Part shown: one piece after another, positions 19,191-27,025 of the stretch
Layout: the number at the start of each line of letters is the position of its first letter
Numbering within the stretch: the first letter of the stretch is position 1
IMG/VR virus record: IMGVR_UViG_3300032893_000160
Location: 1 to 38,813 of that record
Length of the DNA: 38,813 nucleotides
From: a virus
Reading direction: 5' to 3' (one strand)
The notes under the pieces: generated by a model
Told to the model about the DNA's origin: nothing
Databases searched by the model: none
The model's input: only the letters and a program-made list of their open reading frames with translations
Position numbers and translations under genes: made by a program

Positions 19191-20688
19191 ATATATTCCA
19201 ACTCAAGAAGAACTCAATGACAAGCTTTGGCGTCTTACTCATCTCTATTACATTACTGACAAATCAGGTAATGAAATCCTCTTTGATCTCAATTGGGCAC
19301 AAAAAGAGCTATATCAAAAAGAATGGCATCAAATGCTTGTGCTTAAAGCTCGTCAATTGGGCGTCACAACTTACTTTTCAATTAATTTCTTAGACGACTG
19401 CTTTTGGCATGCCAATACTCATGCGGGAATTATAGCCCATAGAAAGGAAGATGCCGAAGATATCTTTAAAAAGAAGGTGAAATACGCATATGACAGAATG
19501 CCAAAATGGACCAGAACTTTCAATTCGGCAACAAATGATAGAAGCGGAGAGCTCGCTTTCGAAAATGGTAGTTCTTATAGAGTCTCTACCGGATTTCGCA
19601 GTGGAACTTATCAGCGATTGCTTGTATCTGAATTCGGAAAAATTTGCGCTAAGTCGCCCGACGTCGCCAAAGAAATCGTTACTGGTTCACTCAATACAGT
19701 CAGTACTGATCAAATCATCGCAATTGAAAGCACGGCAGAAGGAAGAGAAGGTTATTTCTATGACTTCGCTAGAGAATCCCAGTCATTGGCGGAAACTGGA
19801 TGTAACTTGTCCCCAATGCAACAACGCTTTTTCTTTTTTCCATGGATGGATGAACCAGGATACCGAGAGTCCAGCTTAGAGGTAACTGTGAGCAAAGAAA
19901 CCAATGAATATCTTGATAAGATAGAAATAGAACGCCAACGCAAGATTGATGAAGAGCAGCGCAGATGGTACGAAATGAAGCTCAAGATGCTTGGCGATGC
20001 AATGAAACAAGAGTATCCTTCAACACCCAAGGAGGCTTTTGAAAGTGCTAATGAAGGTCTTTATTATGGTGCTCAACTTGCTAAAATTAGGGCTAATGGT
20101 GGTGTTTGTCGCGTTCCTTATGATGATGCACTACCTGTGCACACCGCTTGGGATATTGGCTTGGACGATTTTACTGCTATTTTTTGCTTTCAAGTAGGTC
20201 GTGGTGGAAGCGTATCAATTATAAACTATTATGAAAATTGGGATGAAGGAGCAGCGCATTATTGTGATTGGCTCAATAAGCTTAAATACCGTTTTGGAAG
20301 ACATATCTTCCCTCATGATGCGAGAAAAAGAGACGCTGGCTCTAAGACACAATATCTTGACCATGTTACTCCACTCCTCGAAGGCAAGTTTGTCGTATTG
20401 GACATCAAGGAATGTGACAAGTTGGAAGGCATCCAGACGGTTAGAAGTATGTTATCTAGATGTGTCTTTGACGAAGGGAATACACTTAAAGGATTCCGAC
20501 ATCTCGAAGCTTATAAAAAAGTTTGGGATGACAGGCTCGGTTGTTATAAAAACACACCGCTTCATGACGAACATAGCCATGCGGCGGATGCGTTCAGGTA
20601 TTTGGCTGTAGGATTGAAGGGGTTAGAGCGTAAAGATAAACCGCCTGAAGATGATATTAAAGCAGTAAATAGGTATTTCGGATTATGA
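19183..20688 (+). CDS. Terminase large subunit
   Basis: The 501-residue protein has the packaging ATPase-nuclease layout. The ATP-binding region KARQLGVTT (about 55-63) is a Walker A variant without GKT/S, known in this family. Walker B is LLVSEFG (about 146-152, catalytic Glu), and the coupling motif is ESTAEG (about 187-192). The RNase H-like nuclease domain has acidic motifs WDIGLDD (about 323-329), HDARKRD and DEHSHAADAFRYL near residue 475. It cuts and pumps DNA into the capsid. The start is GTG 19183 with GAAGG upstream, overlapping the previous gene. Headful packaging would explain the circularly permuted sequence; the exact mode is an inference. Confidence 0.93.
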   Translation: MDEYIPTQEELNDKLWRLTHLYYITDKSGNEILFDLNWAQKELYQKEWHQMLVLKARQLGVTTYFSINFLDDCFWHANTHAGIIAHRKEDAEDIFKKKVKYAYDRMPKWTRTFNSATNDRSGELAFENGSSYRVSTGFRSGTYQRLLVSEFGKICAKSPDVAKEIVTGSLNTVSTDQIIAIESTAEGREGYFYDFARESQSLAETGCNLSPMQQRFFFFPWMDEPGYRESSLEVTVSKETNEYLDKIEIERQRKIDEEQRRWYEMKLKMLGDAMKQEYPSTPKEAFESANEGLYYGAQLAKIRANGGVCRVPYDDALPVHTAWDIGLDDFTAIFCFQVGRGGSVSIINYYENWDEGAAHYCDWLNKLKYRFGRHIFPHDARKRDAGSKTQYLDHVTPLLEGKFVVLDIKECDKLEGIQTVRSMLSRCVFDEGNTLKGFRHLEAYKKVWDDRLGCYKNTPLHDEHSHAADAFRYLAVGLKGLERKDKPPEDDIKAVNRYFGL

Positions 20689-20822
20689 AATCTGTTTTAT
20701 GGGAACATTTCGGACGTAAACAGGGAGTTAAAAAGAAACAACCTTCCCAAACTCGCATTCAAAAACTTTTAAAGAAGAAAAGATTAAAGAAAAAGGAAAG
20801 AAATGACAACGCCACAGAGTGA
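20685..20822 (+). CDS. Tiny lysine-rich protein
   Basis: A 45-residue frame starts inside the terminase stop (ATGA) and ends inside the next gene. It is very basic (KQGVKKKQPSQTRIQKLLKKK and similar). It fits the pattern of several small basic proteins in this genome. No family is recognised; DNA binding is plausible from charge. Confidence 0.55.
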   Translation: MKSVLWEHFGRKQGVKKKQPSQTRIQKLLKKKRLKKKERNDNATE

Positions 20823-21018
20823 ATTACATAACTTGTCTTATAAGGTTAACCATTTGTGCAAGATGTTTGAAACATGTGATAGAGGAGATGATGAAGACAC
20901 GATTTCTATCTTTGAGAAGGTTGACCGCATTGAACGAGAGAATAGGCTTTTGCTTAATCGCATGTCATTAATCCAAGATCAATTGGCTTTAATCATTAAA
21001 CTTCTAGGTAAAGAATGA
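20803..21018 (+). CDS. Small coiled-coil protein
   Basis: The 71-residue protein ends in a coiled-coil helix (EKVDRIERENRLLLNRMSLIQ). AAAGGAAAG lies before the ATG, and its end overlaps the next gene by four bases. No function can be assigned. Confidence 0.6.
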   Translation: MTTPQSELHNLSYKVNHLCKMFETCDRGDDEDTISIFEKVDRIERENRLLLNRMSLIQDQLALIIKLLGKE

Positions 21019-21227
21019 AAGCATTTAGAACACCACAAGGTAATTATATAAATCTAAGTTTATGTAATAGATTCTTTGTGAGAACTTACGAAAATGGATT
21101 TGAAGTCAAAGCAGTTTTAGATCTTTCCGAAGACGATGAAATAACTTATTCTCTTACTGGTTTGTATGAAGTCAAACAAGAAGCCCAAGATAAATTAGAT
21201 GAAATCATGGAATGGATTATTTCATGA
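21015..21227 (+). CDS. Hypothetical small protein
   Basis: The 70-residue product (RTPQGNYINLSLCNRFFV, then SEDDEITYSLTGLYEVKQE) is likely alpha/beta and acidic. Start and stop overlap the neighbours (ATGA), so translation is coupled. Small proteins of this style, with FRTPQG then a beta sheet, occur in phages without known role. Confidence 0.6.
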   Translation: MKAFRTPQGNYINLSLCNRFFVRTYENGFEVKAVLDLSEDDEITYSLTGLYEVKQEAQDKLDEIMEWIIS

Positions 21228-21610
21228 AATCTAGATGGGATGAAATCAGACAAAAATGTCCACGTCTTTATAAGAATGGGATCGTCTTTGAATGTGGTCT
21301 CGGATGGGCGGATATAATCCTTGCTCTTTCGCTTAAAATCGAGAATATCCTGGAAAAAAATGCGAATAGACCAATAATTCTTGAGAATGTAGACAAGTTT
21401 GGTTCGGAAATGTATGCTGTCCAAGTAAAAGAGAAGTATGGCACATTGCGTTTCTACATGTCTTGTGAAACCGATGAGATAAGCAATCTTATTCATGAGA
21501 CAGAAGCTTTATCTTCTCAGACCTGCGAAAACTGTGGTGCATTTGCCAAGATGCGTGGAACCAAATGGTTAGAAGTCAAATGTGATAAATGTTACGGAGA
21601 TAAAAGATGA
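21224..21610 (+). CDS. Phage zinc-ribbon protein with KYGTLRFY motif
   Basis: The 128-residue protein has a conserved central strand KEKYGTLRFYM (about 73-83) and a C-terminal zinc ribbon, TCENCGAFAKMRG then KCDKCYG. I recall this combination in phage proteins of unknown function. I start at ATG 21224, overlapping the upstream stop, rather than at a codon four residues earlier. The next gene overlaps its end. It may bind nucleic acid. Confidence 0.7.
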   Translation: MKSRWDEIRQKCPRLYKNGIVFECGLGWADIILALSLKIENILEKNANRPIILENVDKFGSEMYAVQVKEKYGTLRFYMSCETDEISNLIHETEALSSQTCENCGAFAKMRGTKWLEVKCDKCYGDKR

Positions 21611-21843
21611 GTGACGCATTAAATGTTATTAAGGAAAAGACTAAGAGAGATATATTTAAATTCAATGGTGTAAATCCTACAGCAATTAACCTTGAGCATG
21701 TGACAATGATTACTGTTAATGGAAAGACAATTACTTTTAGCTTTATTACCAATGGTCTGAATATTGATATGGAAAGTGAAGAAATTGCTAAAGCTGTTTT
21801 CGATCAACTCTTAAATGTGTGGGCTTCAGATGTGGTGGCATGA
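21607..21843 (+). CDS. Hypothetical small protein
   Basis: The 78-residue product (INLEHVTMITVNGKTITFSF, then DMESEEIAKAVFDQLL) resembles a small single-domain alpha/beta fold, comparable to phage proteins that end in an IVF.QLL-like helix. No family is recognised. Coupled start (ATGA) and an overlap with the next gene place it in the operon. Confidence 0.6.
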   Translation: MSDALNVIKEKTKRDIFKFNGVNPTAINLEHVTMITVNGKTITFSFITNGLNIDMESEEIAKAVFDQLLNVWASDVVA

Positions 21844-22318
21844 TATTCGAGAAATGAAAGAGAAATTGAATAAAATAGAATCTTATATTAACGAGATCGA
21901 ACAATTCGATAACAATGATATTCAAGACAGCTTTGATATCATTCATGATAAAATTAATAAGATTTTAAATGATTCTAATAGATTGGAACAAGTTGCATTA
22001 GCAGAAAAGACTCTCGATAAGTTCGAAGACTATATGAAAAACGCAGATAAATTGAATTCTATGATCAATGAATTCAAAGGCTGCATTTCTATGGCGCGTG
22101 CTTCATTAGCTGAAAAGAAAGAATTTGATGAACAGAAAACTATCTTGAAGAATATGATAGAGACTTTCCAAAAGTACTATGACTATCAAAGCCAAATAAC
22201 CAATCAACATTACAAGATTGATGCTATCTATAAAGCATTGGTAGATGAGAAAACACCCGTGAAGAAAAAGAGAAAGTCGACCCCAAGGAAAAAGTCTAAT
22301 CCTTCCCCTTTATCTTGA
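21830..22318 (+). CDS. Coiled-coil protein with basic tail
   Basis: The protein of about 162 residues begins with MWWHDIREMKEKLNKIE, a typical start for small phage coiled-coil proteins. It is helical throughout and ends in a basic tail, KKKRKSTPRKKSNP. I choose ATG 21830, inside the upstream gene's last codons; ATG 21854 is another possibility. The gene lies just before the portal gene, so a virion or assembly role is possible, but no motif proves it. Confidence 0.65.
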   Translation: MWWHDIREMKEKLNKIESYINEIEQFDNNDIQDSFDIIHDKINKILNDSNRLEQVALAEKTLDKFEDYMKNADKLNSMINEFKGCISMARASLAEKKEFDEQKTILKNMIETFQKYYDYQSQITNQHYKIDAIYKALVDEKTPVKKKRKSTPRKKSNPSPLS

Positions 22319-22547
22319 TCGTACGGATTGAACTATCAAAGATTTGCATAAATACATTTCTATAAAATACAACTTCATCAAGGGTCTCACACTGAGCGAG
22401 TATGCTATTAATAGTAGCACTCATTAATGCTGAAAATGCCAGGGATAATTCGTTGTCTTGGAGAATTCTTGAGATGTAGGATTCCAGTTTTTGAGTCATT
22501 TCCATGACATCTATCAAATCATCCTGTGGGATAGCTGGTTGGTCCAT
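22296..22547 (-). CDS. Small helical protein, possible paralogue of the 12211-12396 protein
   Basis: The 83-residue product is helical (QKLESYISRILQDNELSLAF, then SATINSILAQCETLDEV). I start at ATG 22547, which has AAGGAAC upstream and fits the predicted promoter at 22567-22595; a longer frame would begin upstream of that promoter. It shares a similar pattern with the early minus-strand gene at 12211-12396 (LES[YF]I and F.A/SSLM..A). It is the only minus-strand gene in the packaging region, with its own promoter, as expected for an accessory or lysogeny-expressed gene. Confidence 0.65.
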   Translation of the reverse strand: MDQPAIPQDDLIDVMEMTQKLESYISRILQDNELSLAFSALMSATINSILAQCETLDEVVFYRNVFMQIFDSSIRTIKIKGKD

Positions 22548-22566
22548 GATAAGTTCCTTGCGCATA

Positions 22567-22595
22567 ATAAAATATATCCTAAAAGATAAAGTCAA
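22567..22595 (-). promoter_or_regulatory. Predicted promoter for the 83-residue minus-strand gene
   Basis: On the minus strand, TTGACT (22595-22590) and TTTTAT (22572-22567) are 17 bases apart. The same TTGACTTT -35 context occurs before the minus-strand gene ending at 28569. Confidence 0.55.
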
Positions 22596-22614
22596 TATAT
22601 ATCCAGGGTGAAAA

Positions 22615-24630
22615 ATGCGAAATAACGATCCAATTTTTTGGCCGGAAGACTCTTTAAATATCTCATTGCGTCAGAGTATGGAAAAGAATTACTCAGACAG
22701 CATTAATATTTTACAGACTCAATGGTATCAGGCAGATGTTAATCAAAGATTTACCATAAATGACCAAGAGATTTGGGGACTAATTTTTCCAGGTGTTGCG
22801 ACATATCGAAGAAAGATATGGAACTTCAACATCATGAATCCCATCAGTGAAGCTATCAGTGGACAGCAAAGACAAACTAGAAAGAGTTCGGCTGTCATTC
22901 CCATACATAACGGGATGCAAAAGACAGCAGATCAGCTAACCAAGTGCCTCTATCATAATCATAAGTGCGGTTTCCATCAAACATTTAGCGACGCCTTCCA
23001 ATTAGGAGCTATCATTCAAGGACTTGGCTTCATGTACATGTATGCTGATTCTACGAAAGACCCGATTAGTCCCGATCCTAGATGGCGTTATGTAGACATG
23101 AAGTCATGTATATTTGATCCCTATTTCCGTAAGCATGACATGTCTGACGCTAGATTCTGGTGGGTTAGAACCTTCTTTGATGCTCAAGAAGCTGCTCTGA
23201 TGTATCCTCAATTTGGTGATGAGATTCTTTCTCTTCCAAAAGGGACATATCGCGATGACAAATTCTATTACATGCCTGAAGTTTACCAAATCCAGTTTCC
23301 TAACCTTATTGCATTCGATGAATATTGGTACCTCACAAACAGAGAAGCTACTTTTCTGGTGGATAAAAAGACAGAGGAATGCCAAGAATTCCAAGGAACA
23401 CCAGATCAGTTAAAAGAAGTGATGATGGCTTTTAGAGGAAAGCTTGCGACAATTAAAAAGCCTGTTCCTACTGTACGTAGAAGCATTATTTTGAATGATA
23501 GAGTAATCGTTGACGAACCAAATCCCTATGGCATGGATAGATATCCCGTTGTGCCAATGTTAGCTTTCTTCACTGCCGATACGCCATATTATGCGTACAA
23601 GTTCAACTCTCCAATGACCATGCTTCGTGATCCACAATACCTTCTGAACCGTCTTAAAGTATCTAATCTTGAAATATTAGACGCTCAACAGCAAGGACTC
23701 AAGGTTAAGAAAGGGGCTTTAGTTACTCCTGAAGATGCTTTGAATTCTGGACACGGTCGCGTTCTTTCGATTGATCCTGACTTTGAAATGTCAGACGTTG
23801 AAGCAATGCCAATCGTTCCTCCTTCTCCAGTCATGCTACAAATGGAAGAGATGTTAAAAGGAATCTTCTACAATATTGCCGGTATAGACCCAAATGCTAT
23901 GGGCATGGATATTGATGATAAAGCTGGCATTATTACCATGATGAGACAAGCCGCTACCGCTAGAAACCTACAAAGATTATTTGATCAGGCTGACGAATCT
24001 CAAAGATTATGCAGCGATATCGAGGTAGAATACATCCAAAAGAATTGGACATACGGAAAAGTCAGACAAGTCATCGGGGAAGAACCAACAGCCGAATTTG
24101 ATAGCAAAATCTTCTTTAAATATGGTTGTAAAGTTGTTCAAGCCGCTTTAACAGAGACCCAACAACAATTGGAATTAGCTCAAATTCTCCACTTCCAGCA
24201 GCTTTATCCTGACCTTATGCCTCCAGATGAAATTCTGGAATGTATGACAATTCAAAACAAAGACAGAATTATTGAAAAAGTCATGCAGAAACAGAAAGCA
24301 ATGCAAGAGCAGCAACAAAGAGTTGAACAATTGCAAATGCAAGAAATCCAAGTCAATAATATGACTAAAGTTGCATACGCTCATAGTCAGGAAGGATTAG
24401 CTAAAGAACGAGTAGCCAAGATTCAAACAGATCAAGCAGTTGCTCACGACAAGATTAGAAGAGCTCATCAGGAAGATACGGCTAGCTTGCTTAATGTGGT
24501 TAAAGCTCTTAAAGAACTTAAAGGAATGGATCTTGATCATTTAATGAAACAGGTCGAAATCCTTAATGCTTTGAGTCCTGCCGCCAATCCTGAAGAGGAA
24601 GTGGTTGCAAATAATCAAAATGTTGCATGA
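22615..24630 (+). CDS. Portal protein, P22-like
   Basis: The 671-residue protein is near the size of P22 portal (725). Visible portal features are INPISEAISGQQRQTRK-like text (NIMNPISEAISGQQRQTRK, about residues 70-88), GAIIQGLGFMYMYAD (about 125), RYVDMKSCIFDPYF and ARFWWVRTFFD. Then come DRYPVVPMLAFF and a long C-terminal helix rich in Gln (about 535-600), the barrel region. It forms the dodecameric ring through which DNA enters and leaves. GGGTG lies before the ATG. Scaffold and capsid genes are about 4 kb downstream, separated by the partition and accessory genes, an unusual insertion in the head operon. Confidence 0.9.
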   Translation: MRNNDPIFWPEDSLNISLRQSMEKNYSDSINILQTQWYQADVNQRFTINDQEIWGLIFPGVATYRRKIWNFNIMNPISEAISGQQRQTRKSSAVIPIHNGMQKTADQLTKCLYHNHKCGFHQTFSDAFQLGAIIQGLGFMYMYADSTKDPISPDPRWRYVDMKSCIFDPYFRKHDMSDARFWWVRTFFDAQEAALMYPQFGDEILSLPKGTYRDDKFYYMPEVYQIQFPNLIAFDEYWYLTNREATFLVDKKTEECQEFQGTPDQLKEVMMAFRGKLATIKKPVPTVRRSIILNDRVIVDEPNPYGMDRYPVVPMLAFFTADTPYYAYKFNSPMTMLRDPQYLLNRLKVSNLEILDAQQQGLKVKKGALVTPEDALNSGHGRVLSIDPDFEMSDVEAMPIVPPSPVMLQMEEMLKGIFYNIAGIDPNAMGMDIDDKAGIITMMRQAATARNLQRLFDQADESQRLCSDIEVEYIQKNWTYGKVRQVIGEEPTAEFDSKIFFKYGCKVVQAALTETQQQLELAQILHFQQLYPDLMPPDEILECMTIQNKDRIIEKVMQKQKAMQEQQQRVEQLQMQEIQVNNMTKVAYAHSQEGLAKERVAKIQTDQAVAHDKIRRAHQEDTASLLNVVKALKELKGMDLDHLMKQVEILNALSPAANPEEEVVANNQNVA

Positions 24631-24670
24631 CAGTTAAGAATGTATAAACGCGTTTAACTAAGGTATTATT

Positions 24671-24868
24671 ATGAAAGAAAAAATGTCAAAAGCTGGGTAC
24701 AAACAAGGGGATATGTCTCCTCATGTTGAAGATTACCAAAAGCCTGAAAAAGATTTTGCTGAAAGAGGTTTTAGCAAAACTACTGAATACATCGAAAGAC
24801 AAGATAGAAGTCAGTCTAAGATGGAAAAAGGGATCAATAAGCAATCCTATCAAGGCAGATATTCTTAA
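24671..24868 (+). CDS. Small charged protein after the portal
   Basis: The 65-residue protein (KEKMSKAGYKQGDMSPHVED, then RGFSKTTEYIERQDRSQSKM) is charged and probably disordered. AAGG precedes the ATG. No family is recognised. It may be a virion or assembly component. Confidence 0.55.
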   Translation: MKEKMSKAGYKQGDMSPHVEDYQKPEKDFAERGFSKTTEYIERQDRSQSKMEKGINKQSYQGRYS

Positions 24869-24880
24869 TAGGAGAAAGCA

Positions 24881-25060
24881 ATGGCTAAACGAGAGAATTC
24901 TAAGCCTTATGCGGTAGAAGTTCAAAATGGCCCTATCCGTATGGATGCTCAATATACTGAGAAATTCCATAGAGAGCCTGAACATACTATGCGCGATATT
25001 GAGAATAATAGGATGCGTCAAGAAAAGATGACTCTGACTTTACATACTCCTAAAAAGTAG
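24881..25060 (+). CDS. Small hypothetical protein after the portal
   Basis: The 59-residue frame (NSKPYAVEVQNGPIRMDAQY, then HTMRDIENNRMRQEKMTLTL) has a good AGGAG before the ATG. It is charged, without known motifs, and follows the previous small gene by 12 bases. Confidence 0.6.
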   Translation: MAKRENSKPYAVEVQNGPIRMDAQYTEKFHREPEHTMRDIENNRMRQEKMTLTLHTPKK

Positions 25061-25175
25061 AGTTTTACATTGGGCTGGGGATTCCTAGCCGTGTAATTTT
25101 GGGGTACACTCGCATATGTCACCCTCTTTAAAGGTTTGGCTACTGAACCAGCCTGGCAAATCAGTAGCTTTTATT
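25061..25175. other. Non-coding stretch with possible small hairpins
   Basis: No gene is seen here. Short hairpins are possible: GGCT/AGCC followed at once by GTGTA/TACAC (about 25074-25113), and GGTT/AACC further on. The stretch is GC-richer than its surroundings. It could be an RNA leader or a binding site; nothing is decisive. Confidence 0.3.
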
Positions 25176-25274
25176 ATGAAGAAAACTCCCACCAAAAAAA
25201 TCATCCGAACCATTGGAAATCCTCTTCCTCTCCAAAAAAATCCACTTATCCGAAAAAAAAGCAGTAAAAAATAG
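25176..25274 (+). CDS. Possible 32-residue basic peptide
   Basis: A short frame encodes a Lys/Pro-rich peptide (KKTPTKKIIRTIGNPLPLQK, then NPLIRKKSSKK). There is no clear ribosome site. It resembles the tiny basic protein at 33707-33823 in style (basic, with PLP and a GN/GG..P). It may be real or chance. Confidence 0.35.
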   Translation: MKKTPTKKIIRTIGNPLPLQKNPLIRKKSSKK

Positions 25275-25320
25275 ATTTTCTTGCTAAGATAAATTTACAA
25301 GAAAACATAAGGAAAATTTT

Positions 25321-25665
25321 ATGTTTAGACTTTTTTTAGGATTATCTTTGATTTTAGGTTCTTTTTGTCATGCGGCGGCATTTCAAATAAAAGACAAAAT
25401 GTACATTGACGTAGACTCTTTCAAAGCAAATACCAAAGGCGATGAATTCTATATCCATGTAGGAAATAACGTATGGTTGGTTACTCACAGTATTCATAGA
25501 GATGCTTCTGGCGTATTTGCATATGAAGAAAATCTTAGTAAAACATTGGGTGGTCCAGGATATAAATGTGAATATGAAAAGAAATGGAAATGTCCTTATT
25601 GCTATAACTATTGGCCAATAGGTACTGCCTGTCAAAATAAAGATTGTCCGTCAAAATATAAATAA
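25321..25665 (+). CDS. Secreted cysteine-rich protein with C-terminal zinc ribbon
   Basis: The 114-residue protein begins with a Sec signal peptide (FRLFLGLSLILGSFCHAAA, cleavage after AAA at about residue 20). The mature part has a beta-rich domain (DKMYIDVDSFKA, GDEFYIHVGNNVWLV, then EENLSKTLGG) and a Cys-rich end (WKCPYCYNYW, then ACQNKDC) that could bind zinc. AAGGAAAATTTT precedes the ATG. It stands alone with its own terminator, a moron-like arrangement next to the partition cassette. An exported phage protein suggests an effect on the host envelope or outside the cell; no family is recognised. Confidence 0.7.
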   Translation: MFRLFLGLSLILGSFCHAAAFQIKDKMYIDVDSFKANTKGDEFYIHVGNNVWLVTHSIHRDASGVFAYEENLSKTLGGPGYKCEYEKKWKCPYCYNYWPIGTACQNKDCPSKYK

Positions 25666-25696
25666 TTAGACATCTAAAGTTTATATTATTCTCTTA

Positions 25697-25724
25697 GGCT
25701 CCCATCGCGGAGCCATTTTTATTT
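25697..25724 (+). terminator. Rho-independent terminator
   Basis: GGCTCC (25697-25702) and GGAGCC (25709-25714) form a perfect GC-rich stem around CATCGC, followed by ATTTTTATTT. It ends the secreted-protein transcript and insulates the partition cassette. Confidence 0.88.
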
Positions 25725-25732
25725 CAACAACC

Positions 25733-25815
25733 TCACATATATAAATTATATTTGCCACATATTGACAATATAGATATGGTATATGTCATGTATATATATA
25801 ACATATAGGAGACAT
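25733..25815. promoter_or_regulatory. Candidate centromere/operator and promoter region of the partition cassette
   Basis: This very AT-rich stretch contains many ATAT and ACATAT elements, a TTGACA box (25762-25767) and a repeat, TATATGTCATGTATAT, at 25780-25795. A near copy lies after the first gene of the cassette. AGGAGA before the ATG at 25816 is the ribosome site. Centromeres and operators recognised by ribbon-helix-helix partition proteins are typically repeated AT-rich sites upstream of the ATPase gene. Confidence 0.55.
25780..25795. repeat. Partition-site repeat, copy 1 (TATATGTCATGTATAT)
   Basis: This 16-base element differs by one base from copy 2 at 26457-26472. The two flank the ATPase gene. 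Confidence 0.6.
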
Positions 25816-26463
25816 ATGATAATCGTCATAGGTGGCATTAAAGGTGGCAGTGGAAAAACAACGATTGCCACTAATTTAGCGGTTATGAGGTCATCAGCTG
25901 GTAAGAAAGTTTTGTTAGTTGATGCAGACGAACAAAGGAGCGCATGGGAATGGTCCCAACAAAGAGATGCTTGCGAACCTGATCTATTGAAAGGTATTTT
26001 CTCAACGGTTTGCATGTCGGGAAAAGCTATCTATTCCAATCTAATAAGATTAAAAGAAGATTATGATGATATCATCGTTGATACTGGTGGTCGAGACACC
26101 ACATCTCAACGTTCCGCTTTATCTATTGCAGACAAACTAATCCTTCCTTTCAAGCCAAGCTCTATCGATGTTTGGACTATGATTCCCATTAAAGCTATTT
26201 TGAGTGAATGTTTGAATGAAAATCTAAAAACTTATGCCATGATTAGTCAAGCCGATCCGGTAGGAAAAGACAACGAGCAAGCTAAAGACATTCTTAAAGA
26301 AGCAGAAAATATCAAAACATTAGAAAATACTATAGGGAACCGAAAAGCATTTCGTAATGCTTCGGGTGAAGGTCTAGGAGTTCAAGAATTATTCCCATTA
26401 GATAAAAAAGCACTACAAGAAGTAGAAGAGCTTTACAATATAATATATATGCATCATATATGA
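25816..26463 (+). CDS. ParA-family partition ATPase
   Basis: The 215-residue protein has the deviant Walker A box KGGSGKTT (about 7-14) of ParA/MinD ATPases, VDADEQRSAWEW (Walker A' region, about 38-49) and DIIVDTGGRD (Walker B, about 79-88). It lacks the N-terminal HTH of type Ia ParA, so it is of the small type Ib class. I start at ATG 25816, after AGGAGA, rather than 11 codons upstream. It should move episome copies over the nucleoid with the RHH protein that follows. It is the strongest sign that this phage lives as a plasmid. Confidence 0.9.
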   Translation: MIIVIGGIKGGSGKTTIATNLAVMRSSAGKKVLLVDADEQRSAWEWSQQRDACEPDLLKGIFSTVCMSGKAIYSNLIRLKEDYDDIIVDTGGRDTTSQRSALSIADKLILPFKPSSIDVWTMIPIKAILSECLNENLKTYAMISQADPVGKDNEQAKDILKEAENIKTLENTIGNRKAFRNASGEGLGVQELFPLDKKALQEVEELYNIIYMHHI

Positions 26464-26472
26464 CATGTATAT
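26457..26472. repeat. Partition-site repeat, copy 2 (TATATGACATGTATAT)
   Basis: One mismatch to copy 1 upstream of the ATPase gene. It covers the end of that gene and lies about 40 bases before the RHH gene. Confidence 0.55.
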
Positions 26473-26514
26473 GTGATACATATTAAATAAGTATAAGATA
26501 AATATGGGAGATAT

Positions 26515-26763
26515 ATGGTAGTTAAAAAGGTGAATCGTTCTATAAATGATTTTATAGAAAAAGGAGCGGATGTTAAAGAGTCTAAATCAAAGGATTTTAA
26601 GAACGTATTATTTAGGATACCAACCTCTGTTTTGACAGAATTAGATAAATTAGTGGAGAAAAAGCCATGGCTAAACAGAACTCAATGGATTGTTGAAGCT
26701 ATCAATGACAAAATAAAGAGCGAGTACGATGCGAGTAAAGAAGACAATAGAGCAGGAAATTAA
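26515..26763 (+). CDS. Ribbon-helix-helix partition/centromere-binding protein
   Basis: The 82-residue protein has a flexible basic N terminus (VKKVNRSINDFIEKGADVKE) and a C-terminal ribbon-helix-helix: strand NVLFRIP (about 32-38), then helix LTELDKLVEKKP and helix NRTQWIVEAINDKIK. This resembles ParG/Omega-type centromere-binding partners of small ParA proteins. GGGAGATAT precedes the ATG. It is encoded right after the ATPase gene, and the AT-rich repeats around both genes are its likely sites. It probably also represses the cassette. Confidence 0.8.
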   Translation: MVVKKVNRSINDFIEKGADVKESKSKDFKNVLFRIPTSVLTELDKLVEKKPWLNRTQWIVEAINDKIKSEYDASKEDNRAGN

Positions 26764-27025
26764 TGAATTCTTGGAGAAATGGGATGCTAATCAGATGTGT
26801 GATTTTCTTCGGGATATCATTCCACTTTTTGAACTTTATGATGTAGAAGATGAAAATGACTGGGTAAAAGAAGCAGTAGGTGAGTTGAACGAAAGAAACG
26901 TACGACTGATTCGTACAGTTTATTTAGTCTCTCGGATAGCAGAATTTCACGCTGGAATTCTTGCTTCAATAAAAATGAATTTCAAAGATTTATATAGGAG
27001 AATGGAGAAGCATGGGATGGAATAA
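26729..27025 (+). CDS. Hypothetical helical protein after the partition cassette
   Basis: The 98-residue product is acidic to neutral and helical (EQEINEFLEKWDANQMCDFLR, split, then VRLIRTVYLVSRIAEFHAGI). It overlaps the RHH gene by 35 bases and the next gene by 14. No family is recognised; it could belong to the cassette or to the accessory genes that follow. Confidence 0.6.
   Translation: MRVKKTIEQEINEFLEKWDANQMCDFLRDIIPLFELYDVEDENDWVKEAVGELNERNVRLIRTVYLVSRIAEFHAGILASIKMNFKDLYRRMEKHGME

Noticed and set aside
19183-20688. Terminase ATPase lacking the usual GKT/S in Walker A
   Set aside because: KARQLGVTT is a known variant in this terminase group; the other ATPase and nuclease motifs are intact, so it is not broken.
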